From Tulasnella sp. 424 (lineage: Eukaryota > Basidiomycota > Agaricomycetes > Cantharellales > Tulasnellaceae), in the NCBI GenBank assembly GCA_019633425.1, contig WSUB01000015.1:62001-126000 (forward strand): 64,000 bases of DNA, read 5' to 3'. Made by a program: the position numbers and the translations under genes. Below are positions 1 to 10,820 of this stretch, piece after piece. Each line of letters starts with the position of its first letter. Position 1 is the stretch's first letter. A model generated the notes under the pieces. It was given only the letters and a program-made list of their open reading frames with translations. It was not told where the DNA came from and made no database searches.

Positions 1-159
1 CCGCAGCTTGACTCTGGGGCCATTCCATCGTAGTGCCTATCCTTTTCGAACTGTGTTTCTATTGTCAGCTCGGCACGAGTCTGCCGTGGCTCGAGCTCGA
101 GAAACATCTTATCAATCATGGAGGGCCCAAGCTTGGCAAACCGGCAAAAAAGAAGCTAC

Positions 160-232
160 GTCTCAGTCAGACGACTTATCAATGTCTGCGTCTCAGTCAG
201 ACGGCTGATAAATGTTTATGTCTCAGTCGATG
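160..232. repeat. 30-bp tandem repeat, about 2.4 copies
   Basis: The unit beginning GTCTCAGTCAGACG recurs at exactly 30-base spacing (160, 190 and 220). The third copy is truncated and diverges after GTCTCAGTCGA. The rest of 1-438 shows nothing I can name apart from the leader of the following dehydrogenase. Confidence 0.8.
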
Positions 233-438
233 TACTTCCCAATTAGGCCGACACAGTACTAACATGAGGGCCACGTAGTCCTCCTGCTTTCCTAGCCCTT
301 TGACGCTATGTGATCTCGCAAGTGGGTATTAAGAGAACTGGAGACGTTGCAGCCCTAAAACTCCATCATCAGCACTTTCTGACTCTTCTAGTGTCCTCTA
401 CTCACTTCAGACAAGCCTTTCCTCACATCTCAGTAATC

Positions 439-1582
439 ATGGCAGCTCCTCGCGATGAACATTACCCGACTCTAGTCTCCGACGTATATCCTGGTATCGA
501 TCCCTCAAAGTGCGCCGTTGTACAGGAGCAAAGTGTCTCGGTCTCTGCGCTGACATCGTCCACCCCGACAGGTTCAAAGGCATTCACAAAGGAAAGGTCG
601 TTTTCAGTGAGTTTCAGTCACCACTGCGCTGAAATCACCCAGTTCCTAAGCTAGCCTACTCGACCAGTTACCGGCGGTGCAACAGGGATAGGCCTTGGAG
701 CCGCCAAAGGGTTTGCTGAGAGCGGCGCCAACGTCTTCATCGCAGCGCGTCGATTGCCCCAGCTCCAAGCTGCTAAGGCCGAAATCGAGAAGCTTGGAGC
801 CAAAGTTGGCATCGCGTCTGTTGATGTAACCAACTACGAGAGCGTTAAGGCTGGAGTATCGGCAGCCGTTGAGCTGTTTGGTCGTATCGACATCGTCATA
901 GCGAACGCAGGACGTTACCCAGAGGTTGCGACGAGTGAGCGACCCTATTCCTGTTCTACACTTAGTTGTGGATCGTCCTCTCACCATTGCTGCCTGGATG
1001 TGTTTTGACTCTAGAGTTGGGCGACTATGATCCCGAAGATTGGGCTTCCCTCATAGATTTAAACCTCCAAGGAACATACTTCACCCTCCACGCGACTCTT
1101 CCCGAGCTCCTCAAGACCGGGAACGGATATTTCATCGCTGTCTCGAGTAGCATGGCTCAAACTCGCATCCCCGGAGAGTCTGCGTACAACATCACCAAGC
1201 ACGCCGTCAATCGTCTGGTCGAATGGGTTGACATCGGTAAAGAGGCCGCTTACTCAAGATCTGACACGCCCTTGCTTACCACATCGCGTTCGAATTAGAG
1301 TACAAAAAGGACGGGATCAAGGCATTTTCGGTCAACCCTGGCGGCGTCTTGACGCCTGGCTCCCAGCATATCCAGGACAGTAAGGAGTTCAAGGACCTCA
1401 ACCTTTTCACGATGAGCCCCAGGTTGTTTGCATGGACGGCCGTCAGGCTGGCTTCAGGCTCCGAGGACTGGCTCGCTGGTCGGTTCTTTGACGCGACTTG
1501 GAATTTGGATGAAATCGCGAAATTGAAGTCAGAGATTGTAGATCAGGATGTTTTGAAGAACCGTCTGGCTCTGCCCCTCTAG
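439..1582 (+). CDS. Classical short-chain dehydrogenase/reductase (SDR)
   Basis: An NAD(P)-dependent oxidoreductase of about 292 residues in five exons: 439-509, 572-606, 668-934, 1015-1236 and 1299-1582. The joined frame is open throughout. It shows the Rossmann glycine motif TGGATGIG (split just upstream by intron 2), the cofactor-stabilising NAG of IVIANAG, a serine-rich strand (AVSSSMAQ), the catalytic YNITK (YxxxK), and VNPGG in the substrate loop. The length is usual for the classical SDR family. The start at 439 gives MAAPRDEHYPTL, which leads directly into the cofactor-binding fold. There is no signal peptide, so it is probably cytosolic. The substrate cannot be read from sequence. 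It has no operon-like partner, and the nearest gene lies 2.6 kb downstream. Confidence 0.92.
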
Positions 1583-4100
1583 CCTCGCACTGTAGTCTAC
1601 GGCAATTTTACCCAGGATTTACATGTTAGCTGGCTGTGGTTTCGGACTTTCATGGCGCGCCGGGTAAACCTATTCCCTGAAAAGCCGTGCCGCCAGACAC
1701 AAAGACAGGGGCGTATGTTTTTTTCAATGAGACAAACATCCCAGTGAAACGAAAATGCAGAGGATATCAACTCCAGATAGGAGAGATAGGCACCAGCTAT
1801 ACGGACCTTCCCCAAAGGGGGATGCGGGAGGTACGTTCGTTGGTGGTTTAAATTTCGGGTTGAGACGCTCTCCCTCTCGCCCAACTTCTACTCGGGGCTT
1901 CCTCCACTGGACGCCACTGCGTCAGCAACAAACACGGGATCTTATCCCGCTATTATTCATCATGTTTTACTCGTTCAGCCCAACAGCGGTGGCCGTGGCC
2001 CCTTACGTATGTTCGAAGGATGAGAGCAGACCCTTTCCGTTCGCAGTCGCCAGCGCATAGGCTCTCCCCAAACGAAACGCCGTTCATAGAAGAATCGCAG
2101 AAGCCCATCAAGCCAACGTAAACCTATCCTTTTCTTCGGCAAGGCATCCAGAGCCGGGCAAACTTCATGCAGTGCTGCTTGAAGGAGCTCCGCCGAGGAG
2201 GTTCCTCAGTTCGAAGTCGGCCGTGCTCTATTCTTGGCATGCTTTGGGGCGATGCTGTGGACGCTGCCTTTTTCGGATTTCGTCCCTGTACAATTGTCCA
2301 ATGTGATCAGACACCATTCGTCCAACTATTAATAGACCGTCCGATCGGACGGACGACTGCCCTGGTCGTTTATTTGGTATTTGTAGGAATACAGATAGGA
2401 CTGATGCTCTTCGTGAAAGAGGTGATTCTCTTCATCGGATTCTTTCACTTGATTTGGGGTGACATTTCAGAGAGGGCGAGATCTTGCAAGGTGAACCTCG
2501 AGGCTGTTCGGACACTCATCGCTTATATCGCTTTGGACATGGCCACAGTCAGTGTCAAGCCAATGCTGATTGGATTATCTATCGGAGGTCATCTTGTCGT
2601 ATGGTAAGATTTTGTTCTTAAACTGACGAGGTGGGCGATCCCGAAGCTTTGGAAAATCTTTGCTTCCGCCCATCAATATAACCAATCGGAGCCTTTTCCT
2701 TCTTAGATACGGACGAGAGTTTTCTTTCCCTGCTTCGATTTTAGAGTTCTGTCCAAGGACTCATTTGGTCTCGAGATATCCTCAGAGTGAGGCGCCCACA
2801 TGATGTACTAGACTGCTCTAGCATTGAAAGGTTGATATCGACTTCAGCACCCCGGGAAGTCACATGTTCCAGCTAGGCTGATTTAAGACATGGTGGGCTC
2901 GTATCTGTGCTGTCCTGTGCTACTGGCCTGTGCAGACTAGTAAGGCCAGTGAAGCATCACACCCAGCCTCGATCCATGCATCGCCGAAAGGAGCGTTTTG
3001 GAGCGTCTCGAAGTCTCTTCTCGCCAGTCTTCACACCGTTTACGTCGTAAAAAGTCTTGGCAAGGGTGTGGGCTTGGAAGGTCACCGTAAAATCAGGCGG
3101 AACGAGGGACGAGAATTGTGGCTTTGGTGGACCGGGATGATCCTCTTTGTCAAGTCACTCAATGCACGATCGACCCAAGTGAAGTATCACAGCATCGACG
3201 CTCGTCCATTGGACGAAGTGCATCGAGGACGAAGTTGTGCATGAGGCATCTCAGGCAGTTCGTACGGGCATCGTGCTCGAAAACGCCTCTTTGATACTTG
3301 GGCCGCCAGCATTGACCCTTCTAATCGGATAAAATGAGCGCTAGCTTGGCAATATTGTCCTGGTTAGGTGCGGACATGCTTTGCCAAGAGATAGCAGTTC
3401 TCCAGATTGGGTGGAATTTACCTCGTGGCGCGTGCCCGGAAGTGTCCTGATTCGGCTCGTGAACTCCCGGAAACCCGGATTGGTAAGGGTCGTACTAAGG
3501 GATGTGGGCGAGAGTAAAATTATCATCCTTCTCCTCAACGTACAACCCGATTGTTATATTTGGGATATATGCCGGTGCTATAGATAGCTGTGTGTTCGCT
3601 CTAAAGAATTGAGACGCACTGCACGTTGCAGGAAGAGATCGGCTCGGAAGTTGAGGTTGTTGGGATACATGCGTCTAAAAGGTGGAATTCGGATGACTGC
3701 CAGGACGTGGACCGTGAGGTGGTAGCTATAATTGTCTGAACATAGTCTACTGGGCATGACGTTTTGGCTGAAAGTTCCGGTCGGCATCTCCATGGTCGGC
3801 ACGAACGGCTGCCAGCTGGACGTTTGGCTGCGGATGTTGGGTCAGTCGAACAGCAAACAAGCGGCATACGAGGGCGTACTTCACCGACAGCTTACAGGGC
3901 AATCAAGCAGTCACCAACCACCACAACTTATAAAGCAAGCCCAAGGAGTGCACAGCAGTAATTTCAAGTAATATTTCTGGACCTGAGATTGTGCCGGTCA
4001 TTCGGAAACGATCTGCAGTTGACCAAACAGCGCTAAACTCTTCACACACGGTCCCTGTCCTGCCAGCCGGGTGTCCCCTTACACAACAAAAGCCAGCGCC
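1583..4100. other. Intergenic, no supported gene
   Basis: I see no convincing coding unit in this 2.5 kb. A 146-codon open frame at 2167-2607 (+) encodes two hydrophobic stretches but matches no family I know and has no splice-supported extension. It may be a decayed membrane-protein fragment or chance. Confidence 0.4.
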
Positions 4101-4195
4101 TTTCGTCCTTCCTCCATCCGTCCTACTCCCCCTCTCCCAACCTCCTCCTCCTCCTTCTCGCGTTCCTCCCCTCCTTCTCTCCCCCTTGTACGGCC
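4101..4195 (+). promoter_or_regulatory. Pyrimidine-rich promoter/leader of glyoxal oxidase
   Basis: An almost unbroken C/T tract on the coding strand ends just before the ATG at 4202. CT-rich tracts just upstream of the start are common in well expressed filamentous-fungal genes. No TATA box is obvious here. Confidence 0.5.
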
Positions 4196-4201
4196 AAGCC
4201 A

Positions 4202-6932
4202 ATGACGAGACCATCTAGACGTTCAAGCTCATCCAAAATCTCCAAAAAGGCCACTGTCGCCGCAGTCGCCTCGCTAGCAGCTGTCCCAGTTGCACAGGCC
4301 GCTCAACCCACCTATAAGGGTACAGCTGGCCAGTTCACTCTCGTCGGCGACGCTGGCGTCAGTGCTCAGCAGATCTTCTTGGGCACCGCGAATAAGGTAG
4401 GGTTCGACCCTAGTGGTCCATTCCAACCTTGACCGACGTCATTTTCAACGCGTCTGCTCACCGTCTGCGCACCGCCCTGCGTCTTCCCTCTGGCCCCAGG
4501 TCTATGTTATCGATAAGACTGAAAACAATCCCGTTTCCGTTGCCGGACATCCAGCATGGGCTACCGAGTACGATATCAACACCAACCAGATCCGCTCTAT
4601 GGACGTGATTTCCAACACTTTCTGTGCTGGAGGTACGGCAGGATACCGTCCAGTGAGGAAGCTCGCTGACCGGATCCCTTGGGTATAGGTGCTGTGCTCG
4701 GCAACGGCACTTGGCTGAACGTGGGTGGTAATCAAGCCGTCACCTGGGGTGGAAATACGGCAGCAAGGTATGTCTATCCCGAGGATTCTTTCTCTTGCCC
4801 CTTCGTCCCCGCAACTCGTGTCTCATGAGAACTTTGGCTGACAATGCACTGCCTCTACCCTTTTTAGCCAGACTGGTGGCGGTCCTTACGACGATTGGGA
4901 TGGAGGGAAATCGTAAGTTATGGTCACCATGAAATACTCGGCGGAAATCTGACCTTGTCTCTTTGACTCCTAGGGTCCGGTACGCGTTTTCACTGCCTGA
5001 AACCAGTCCCTCGAGCTCTAAAACCGCTCGAACCTCACTTGCTTAGCCTGTTGAATCCTTGTGACGACCAATCATGCCAATGGGTTGATAACCCAGCAAA
5101 TTACCTGACCACCCGGTACGTCTTAGTTCAACTTCCGGGCGCTCTCCCAACCCTGACTTGGCATCTCTAGACGATGGTACCCGACTCTGGAGACCCTCGA
5201 TGATGGCAGCATTATTATCGTAAGTAGCCGCCTTTGTCTGGACAACTCTCTTGGCGCAGTGCCCCTGACCGATCCATGCTTCATTCGGCTATATTCAGAT
5301 CGGCGGAAATCAATGGGGTGGCTACGTGAACGACGCTGGGCAAAACAACCCTACCTACGAGTTCTTCCCGTCAAGAGGTGCACCTGTTGGGCTGAACATC
5401 CTCAACGATACCCTGCCGGCCAACCTTTTCCCTTGTACGACCACAGGCACCCCGTATTTGTTCCCCCTGGCCGTGGCTGACCCGTGCTTTGATCCTTTTC
5501 AGTTACTTTCCTGCTTCCATCCGGTAACCTTTTCATCCAAACGAACTGGGCTGCCGAAATCTTCGACTACAGGAAGAACGTCGAGTACCGTATTGGCGAG
5601 ATCCCACACTCCGTCAGAACCTATCCTGGCAGCGCTGCCAATGTCATGTTGCCGTTGACTCCTGCCAATGGATACACCGCTACGATCATCTTCTGCGGTG
5701 GAACCAACCTGCAGCCTGATCAGTGGACGACAAACTGGGCTATTGCAGCGTGCGTATCGCCCCTTTGGCCTGTTGACGATGGTCACTCACAGCCTGACTT
5801 CTGGATGCGAATTATAGTTATCCCGCTGATGACACGTGCGTCAAGATTACCCCCGACGTTTCACAAAATTGGATCGACGAAGGCGAGACCTTGCCTGATG
5901 GACGGTCCATGGGAAATTTCATCTTGCTTCCCGACGAGACTTTGCTCTTGACCAACGGCGCCAACACCGGAACTGCTGGATATGGTAACAACGTGAGTTA
6001 CGGGCACCCCCTTCTTTTCCCCATACGGTTGGATATTCATGGTTTTTGATTGCATGCAGACCTGGGCTATCGGTCACTCCTATGCAGACAACCCATTGAT
6101 GCAAGGTTTGATCTACGACCCCAACAAGCCCCTGGGATCTCGTATGTCCAGCGCCAACATGGGTAAATTGCAATCAGAGAGAATGTATCACTCCAGCGCT
6201 GTCTTGCTTCCCGACGGCTCTGTGTGGATCAGTGGATCGAACCCCAACCCTGACTAGTACGTGCACCCAAAGTTTGGTGGGCCCTGGGGATGAGCAGCTG
6301 ATATTTGGACTGTGCGTAGCGTTTCACCTGATTCTGGTGCTAAATACCCCACCCGAACCAGCGTCGAACGGTTCTTCCCTGCGTACTACGACAAGACTCG
6401 TCCTGATCCCCAGAACCTTCCCACTACGATCGGATACGGCGGACCTTCCTGGGACATCAATTTGTCTGCTGCCGACCTCCTCGGACCCATGGGCGACAAC
6501 TTGCCCACCGCTAAAGTCGTTTTGATCCGCACGGGCTTCAGCACTCACGCTTTCAACATGGGTCAGCGATACGTCCAGCTCAACTCCACCTACACTGGTA
6601 ATGAAGACGGCACTGCCATCCTGCACGTCCAGGGGGCTCCCAGCCCCACTATATTGGCTCCTGGACCCGCCATGATGTTCGTCGTTGTGAACGGTGTCCC
6701 CAGCGTGGCCCAATGGGTTATGGTTGGATCTGGACAGATTGGAAACCAGACTGTCAACCCTGTGACGGATCTGCCCGCGAGCTCCATCCCGGCGTCGCAG
6801 CAGACCAGCGGGAATAATAGCTCTGGAAACAACAGCAGCGGAAACAAGAGTGCTGCGAGCAAGATCGATTTGTCGATGGGTGCGATGGCTCTTTGCGGAT
6901 TGGTCGGGCTGGTCGCTGCCAGGCTCCTCTAA
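4202..6932 (+). CDS. Glyoxal oxidase-like copper radical oxidase, probably GPI-anchored
   Basis: A secreted enzyme expected to oxidise small aldehydes or alcohols and reduce O2 to H2O2, which feeds extracellular peroxidases. The 12 exons (4202-4396, 4500-4632, 4689-4767, 4868-4912, 4974-4979, 5047-5115, 5171-5219, 5299-5434, 5503-5749, 5818-5992, 6060-6256, 6320-6932) give 647 residues. After an Ala-rich signal peptide ending near AQAA come the glyoxal-oxidase N-terminal propeller and the DUF1929-type C-terminal domain. All radical and copper ligands expected from galactose/glyoxal oxidase are visible: Cys in SNTFCAGGA, Tyr in RRWYPT, the Tyr-His pair in SERMYHSS, and His in GFSTHAFNMGQRY. 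The C-terminus is Ser/Asn/Gly-rich and ends in a hydrophobic segment (GLVGLVAARLL), suggesting GPI attachment. Exon 5 is only 6 nt. No catalytic residue is missing, so it is predicted active. Confidence 0.95.
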
Positions 6933-7461
6933 ACGACGGTTACGAACATTTCGGACTTATGTCTCTTGACTATTTCTCTTCACGATCTGTGCGTCTATCT
7001 AGGCCCTAGTTTTCTCTTCATTTTATGACGCTATTGTTGTCGTTTTTCGTGATTTTTTCCCTTTTGTCCTCGCTTGCTCGGCTATTGAACTCTGGACGGA
7101 ATATTGGACGGACGATATTGTCGAATTCGGCAGCTCCTACTTCCCCTTTGTTACCTTTATTGTATATCGAACTCCCCGCTCTTTCTTTCTGTTTTACATT
7201 AGTTGTTGACATTTGTCTCCTCGAGCGTTTGTCTTTTACTGCTCTTAGTATCGGATACGTATATATATACCATGGACTTCTGCTTTGGCCTTGTGCCCAC
7301 AAATTTCCGGGCGTAGAACGTGAGCAGCATTATATTCTTCTACTCGGTGTATATATTAGATTAAAGATAGGACTCTAGGTATTACAGACTTGGATATTGC
7401 CGACACAATTTCAAACTGACCCGACCCGGTTGACCCCCAAAGGAGTCTGCACCTTTTGACT
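6933..7461. other. Intergenic: 3' flanks of convergent genes
   Basis: T-rich sequence follows the glyoxal oxidase stop, and the convergent coiled-coil gene ends at 7462. I see no gene. An open frame at 7025-7378 is low-complexity T-rich sequence. Confidence 0.5.
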
Positions 7462-7976
7462 CTACGACTCGGCAGCCCTTGGTGAACCGTCTCGTTCCAG
7501 AATTTTGGCATACCTTACATTGGCCCAGTAGGCCTGCACCACTTGACTTCGTTGCCACTCCAAATCCCTCCGCTTCACTTCAATGGTTCTCCCTGCTTGA
7601 GATAATTGTAACCGTTCAGCCATGAGCGACCAGTACTCGATCGATAAATCGATGATCTCGCTCTCTGCCAGCGCAGCCGCCTCCCGATTACCCAAGTTGC
7701 GTTGACCGTCTACAAACTCTTGGGCCTTCTGGCGCATGCTCTTCTCAGCTTTCATTCGAGCATCGATCTCAAGCATCTGCCTCCTGATTGCGTCGATGGC
7801 TTCTTGTTTCGATTTAATGAGGTCAAAGACATATTGCTCGTATCTTGGACGCGGATCTGTCGTTTCAGGTGCCCTGGGTCTGACTGAAGAACAGGCAAAG
7901 GGACTCACATATCCGCGACCTGAGCAGTCATATCGGCCCTCTGAATTCTCTTATGGATGTCTTTGCGAGATGCCAT
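7462..7976 (-). CDS. Coiled-coil protein, tandem paralogue 1 (splice junction problematic)
   Basis: A small, highly charged, alpha-helical protein of unknown function. It aligns with the neighbouring gene at 8576-9099: both have a helix with EI(D/N)AR, a spacer, and a second helix of Glu/Arg/Leu heptads. Exon 1 runs from ATG at 7976 to 7909 and is 68 nt, the same length as exon 1 of the paralogue. It is followed by the donor GTGAGT, as in the paralogue. The natural acceptor (ACGACAG, 52-nt intron) puts exon 2 out of frame and stops after 11 whole codons. In-frame acceptors would need introns of only 29 or 35 nt. The copy may therefore be frameshifted, may use an unusually short intron, or may carry a sequencing error. 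No localisation signal is seen. Confidence 0.55.
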
Positions 7977-8465
7977 TACAGCTGGTGATGGTATTATTGG
8001 GCAGCCGAGTGTCTTTTGAGGGGGGCGGGTGGGCTTTGGCTTAAGTTCGCCGGGTGGCACTCAAAGGAAATGATGGCCCGTTTTCTTTGGGCCTCTGGGC
8101 CTTTATGTCAAGCCGGCGAGCAGTGTGTACATCCGCTCTTGTCTTTTAGCGGGGGGTCTGGAGACTCACTGCCATCGTAAGCATTCTTGACGAGTATGTG
8201 GACGTCGACGTCGCGTGGATTGGTCAAGAATGTGTACACAACTACCCTCAGCGAGTCAAACGGCAAATTCCCTCCACTGACGTTTGCAGGCCGTCCAGCT
8301 TGTGATAGATCGTGATCCGAACGCTTGTTATGGACCGTCTAGGATCGTGCTCATTGTAATGTTACGCTGCAAGGCTTTGTTTGGTCCGAAGACTCTTCGG
8401 TCTGCCTGGCAATGGACGGCAGAAGCGTTCGTCACGTATGATACAATCTGCTTCTATATTAACAA

Positions 8466-8500
8466 GAACTAATATATATATATATATAATTATATCGTAC
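8466..8500. repeat. AT dinucleotide-rich microsatellite
   Basis: A run of alternating TA units lies in the intergenic space (7977-8575) between the two coiled-coil paralogues. I see no gene in the rest of that space. Confidence 0.7.
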
Positions 8501-8575
8501 TACTGTTGTTCTATGAATTATTCTACTACGGGGACCGTTTATATACAACATCGAATTCTCCTGATTGGTCTACGA

Positions 8576-9099
8576 CTAATCCAGCGTACCTCCCATCTGA
8601 ACGTACCGACCCCGAAGCATATTCAAGTCTCCAAGCAGCTGCGAATACATTCTGTCAGATTTCTCTCGCTCCCACACAAGTCTTCTAGACTCTCGTTCGG
8701 CGGCTCTCTTCCTTTCCCTAGTCGCCATCTTTTGGTCCATGAGCGCCCGAAAGTCAACGGTCAAGCGCATCAGCTTAGTTTTTTCGGCAAGCTCCCCTTC
8801 GTCATTCTTGTTTTCGATATGGAACTGGATCCTTTTCTGGATCTGATCCTGAGCTTCTTCGAAGGCGTCCAACCTGGCATTGATTTCAACAATTTGGCTG
8901 TCGAGGCTAGATGCAATATGTGCCTCCTCCTGCATCCGATCGTAATAGTGCGTCGCTTGCCTTTTGAGCAGGGTGTGAGTTGATTTCTCAAGACGTGCGG
9001 TATTTCAGTCAAACCAGGTTCAAGGACTCACACTTGGATAGCCTTTAATTGGGTCTCGAGGGGTTTTATCCGCTTCTTTAGCTCTTGAAGCGAGTTCAT
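8576..9099 (-). CDS. Coiled-coil protein, tandem paralogue 2
   Basis: A protein of about 150 residues in two exons: 9099-9032 (68 nt) and 8960-8576. The 71-nt intron has a GTGAGT donor and a CTCAAAAG acceptor. The junction reads ...KAIQ-V-QATHYYD. The product is almost entirely heptad-like helix, rich in Glu, Lys, Arg and Gln (for example EINARLDAFEEAQDQIQK), with no membrane segment or signal peptide. The paralogue at 7462-7976 shares the layout and charge pattern. I do not recognise the family. A structural or scaffolding role is only a guess from the coiled coil. The ATG at 9099 is the only start that keeps the 68-nt first exon. Confidence 0.65.
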
Positions 9100-9213
9100 A
9101 ATCGTTGTTACGGCTATATGTATACGATAAGATGTGCGTTTATGGTCAACTTGCAGTCAAAGTTTTGATGCTCAAACAACCGGCAATAGTGAAGCGGGTC
9201 ACAGTCGAGATCC

Positions 9214-9226
9214 GGGGGGGGGGGGG
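9214..9226. repeat. Poly-G tract (13 G)
   Basis: A homopolymer run upstream of the coiled-coil pair. Its length may be unreliable in the assembly. Confidence 0.8.
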
Positions 9227-9333
9227 ATGATAGCCTCCCTAACATAGCTCACATCCGCTTTTAAGCTCCCCTTCGGAGGTAGATGAGCTACCCTTGACAG
9301 CCGTCGGATCATCGCTCACAGCAACGGATCATT

Positions 9334-9368
9334 GTTTGCCGTTTGTCGTTTGTCGTTTGTCATTTGTC
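9334..9368. repeat. 7-bp tandem repeat (GTTTGTC), five units
   Basis: Five consecutive 7-base units with two single-base variants (GTTTGCC first, ATTTGTC last). It lies in the 1.7-kb intergenic region 9100-10820, where I see no gene. Confidence 0.8.
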
Positions 9369-10725
9369 GATTCTTCGCTTGTGGGCTTGTGTATGTGTAC
9401 AGCCTGAGAGCGGAGGTACTTGCGCCGAGTAGAATCAAACTGATACCACTTGGATGTCCAGTGATATGCGCCAAATGTGGGTGAACTTGCTCACGATGTC
9501 AAATCAAGCTTTCTTTAGCTCGAGCGAGGGACCACGTCTGTGCGACGGCCTTAGTGCATACGTCCGAGGAGGGCTCCTTTCGCCTCCTCCAAGTCCCCTT
9601 TGTCAGGTTTGGGGGCTTGAGTTCCTACGGTGTATACTACATGTACTGCGGGCAGTCCTACCGAGCTTTCGAGTGCGACTTACTCGGGCTGCACAGTTAG
9701 GTGGGCTCAGTTAGACAGGTTCCCGAGAGAGACGGCTGTGGCAGAGAAGAAGCAGAGCAGACTAGCCTTCTTATCTTTGGCTTGATATCTCAGCTCGTAC
9801 CCGAGCTGTTGGCGATATCATGAATCTATTGTACCCGTCTGCAGCGTTGAAGTTCGATATTACCTTTCAGTGGCTCGGTTTCGTGAGCACGAGAGCCAAA
9901 CGACGGATCTCAAAGCCACGAGACCTCTGATAAGAAGACCTGTCGTTTCTATGTACCAGCATCGGCTTAGTTTAAAATGTTGGCAAGTACGTGCGATGAG
10001 CCGACATTCGTGATTTTGCATTGGCAGAGCGAGAGGTACCGAAATTCCATCAACCCAATGTTCTCGCTAATTACTTATCGCGAGGGATACGCTTGTATCG
10101 ATAGAGTTGATCGCGGCTTGTTGTAGTGACGTACAAACGAAACCAGAGCTTGCGTAGTGGACTGGTCAATGAGTCAGAAATAGCCTCGAGATCGCTACGC
10201 AAAGCCGCGAGACCTCCTATCATGTCGAGACATTTCTACCCACCTATTATGGGATATATCTTACGAAAGTTAGTGCCATCACTGGGGACTCATTGTTCGT
10301 GAGGTGGTCAGGGACGCCAAGGGACGATCTTTTGAAGCAGGGACCTCACTGAACCTTAGTAAATTCCCATACCGAGCACAGGACGGCATTCTTTCGACGA
10401 AACACCGTGAGCTAGGTCCCCTTGGCTCTATGCAATGCTCTGGAGGATGTCCCCGTCGTGACCGAATCCTGTCCGAGATGACCGGGCATCTGTCCGGGGG
10501 CGTGTTCTTGGCATGTTCAGGGGCTGTTCGCAGTCCGCCCGAAACCAGGGCGATCTGAGCGCTCAAGCGCCCGCGCTATGAAAAGGGCTCCAGTGCTATT
10601 CTTGGCAGCAATTGCATTGCACATGCCAAGATTTAACGTACGACACCGGATGACCCTCCGGCTTCACTGCGTCTCAAGGCCATTTCACACCTGCACGTCG
10701 CTTCGTGTCTGTGCCCCTGCGAGAA

Positions 10726-10733
10726 GCATAAAT
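10726..10733 (+). promoter_or_regulatory. TATA-like element of hemerythrin-like gene 1
   Basis: GCATAAAT lies about 90 bases before the ATG at 10821, matching the position of TATA-like elements in six other copies of this family. Confidence 0.45.
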
Positions 10734-10820
10734 GCGCGAGTTTCCCAGAAGGTGCAGAGTGCCCTTCAAACATAAACCTGCACCTTTCCATCTCTGCCAA
10801 CCCATCCATTCATACCTGCC

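Noticed and set aside
160..232. CRISPR-like repeat at the left edge
   Set aside because: Direct tandem units without spacers, in a eukaryotic genome.
2167..2607. 146-codon frame with two hydrophobic stretches
   Set aside because: No family signature, no start-context support and no spliced extension; not called as a gene.
6324..6713. Long antisense frame inside the glyoxal oxidase gene
   Set aside because: Shadow of the real exon 12 frame; its codon pattern reflects the sense strand.
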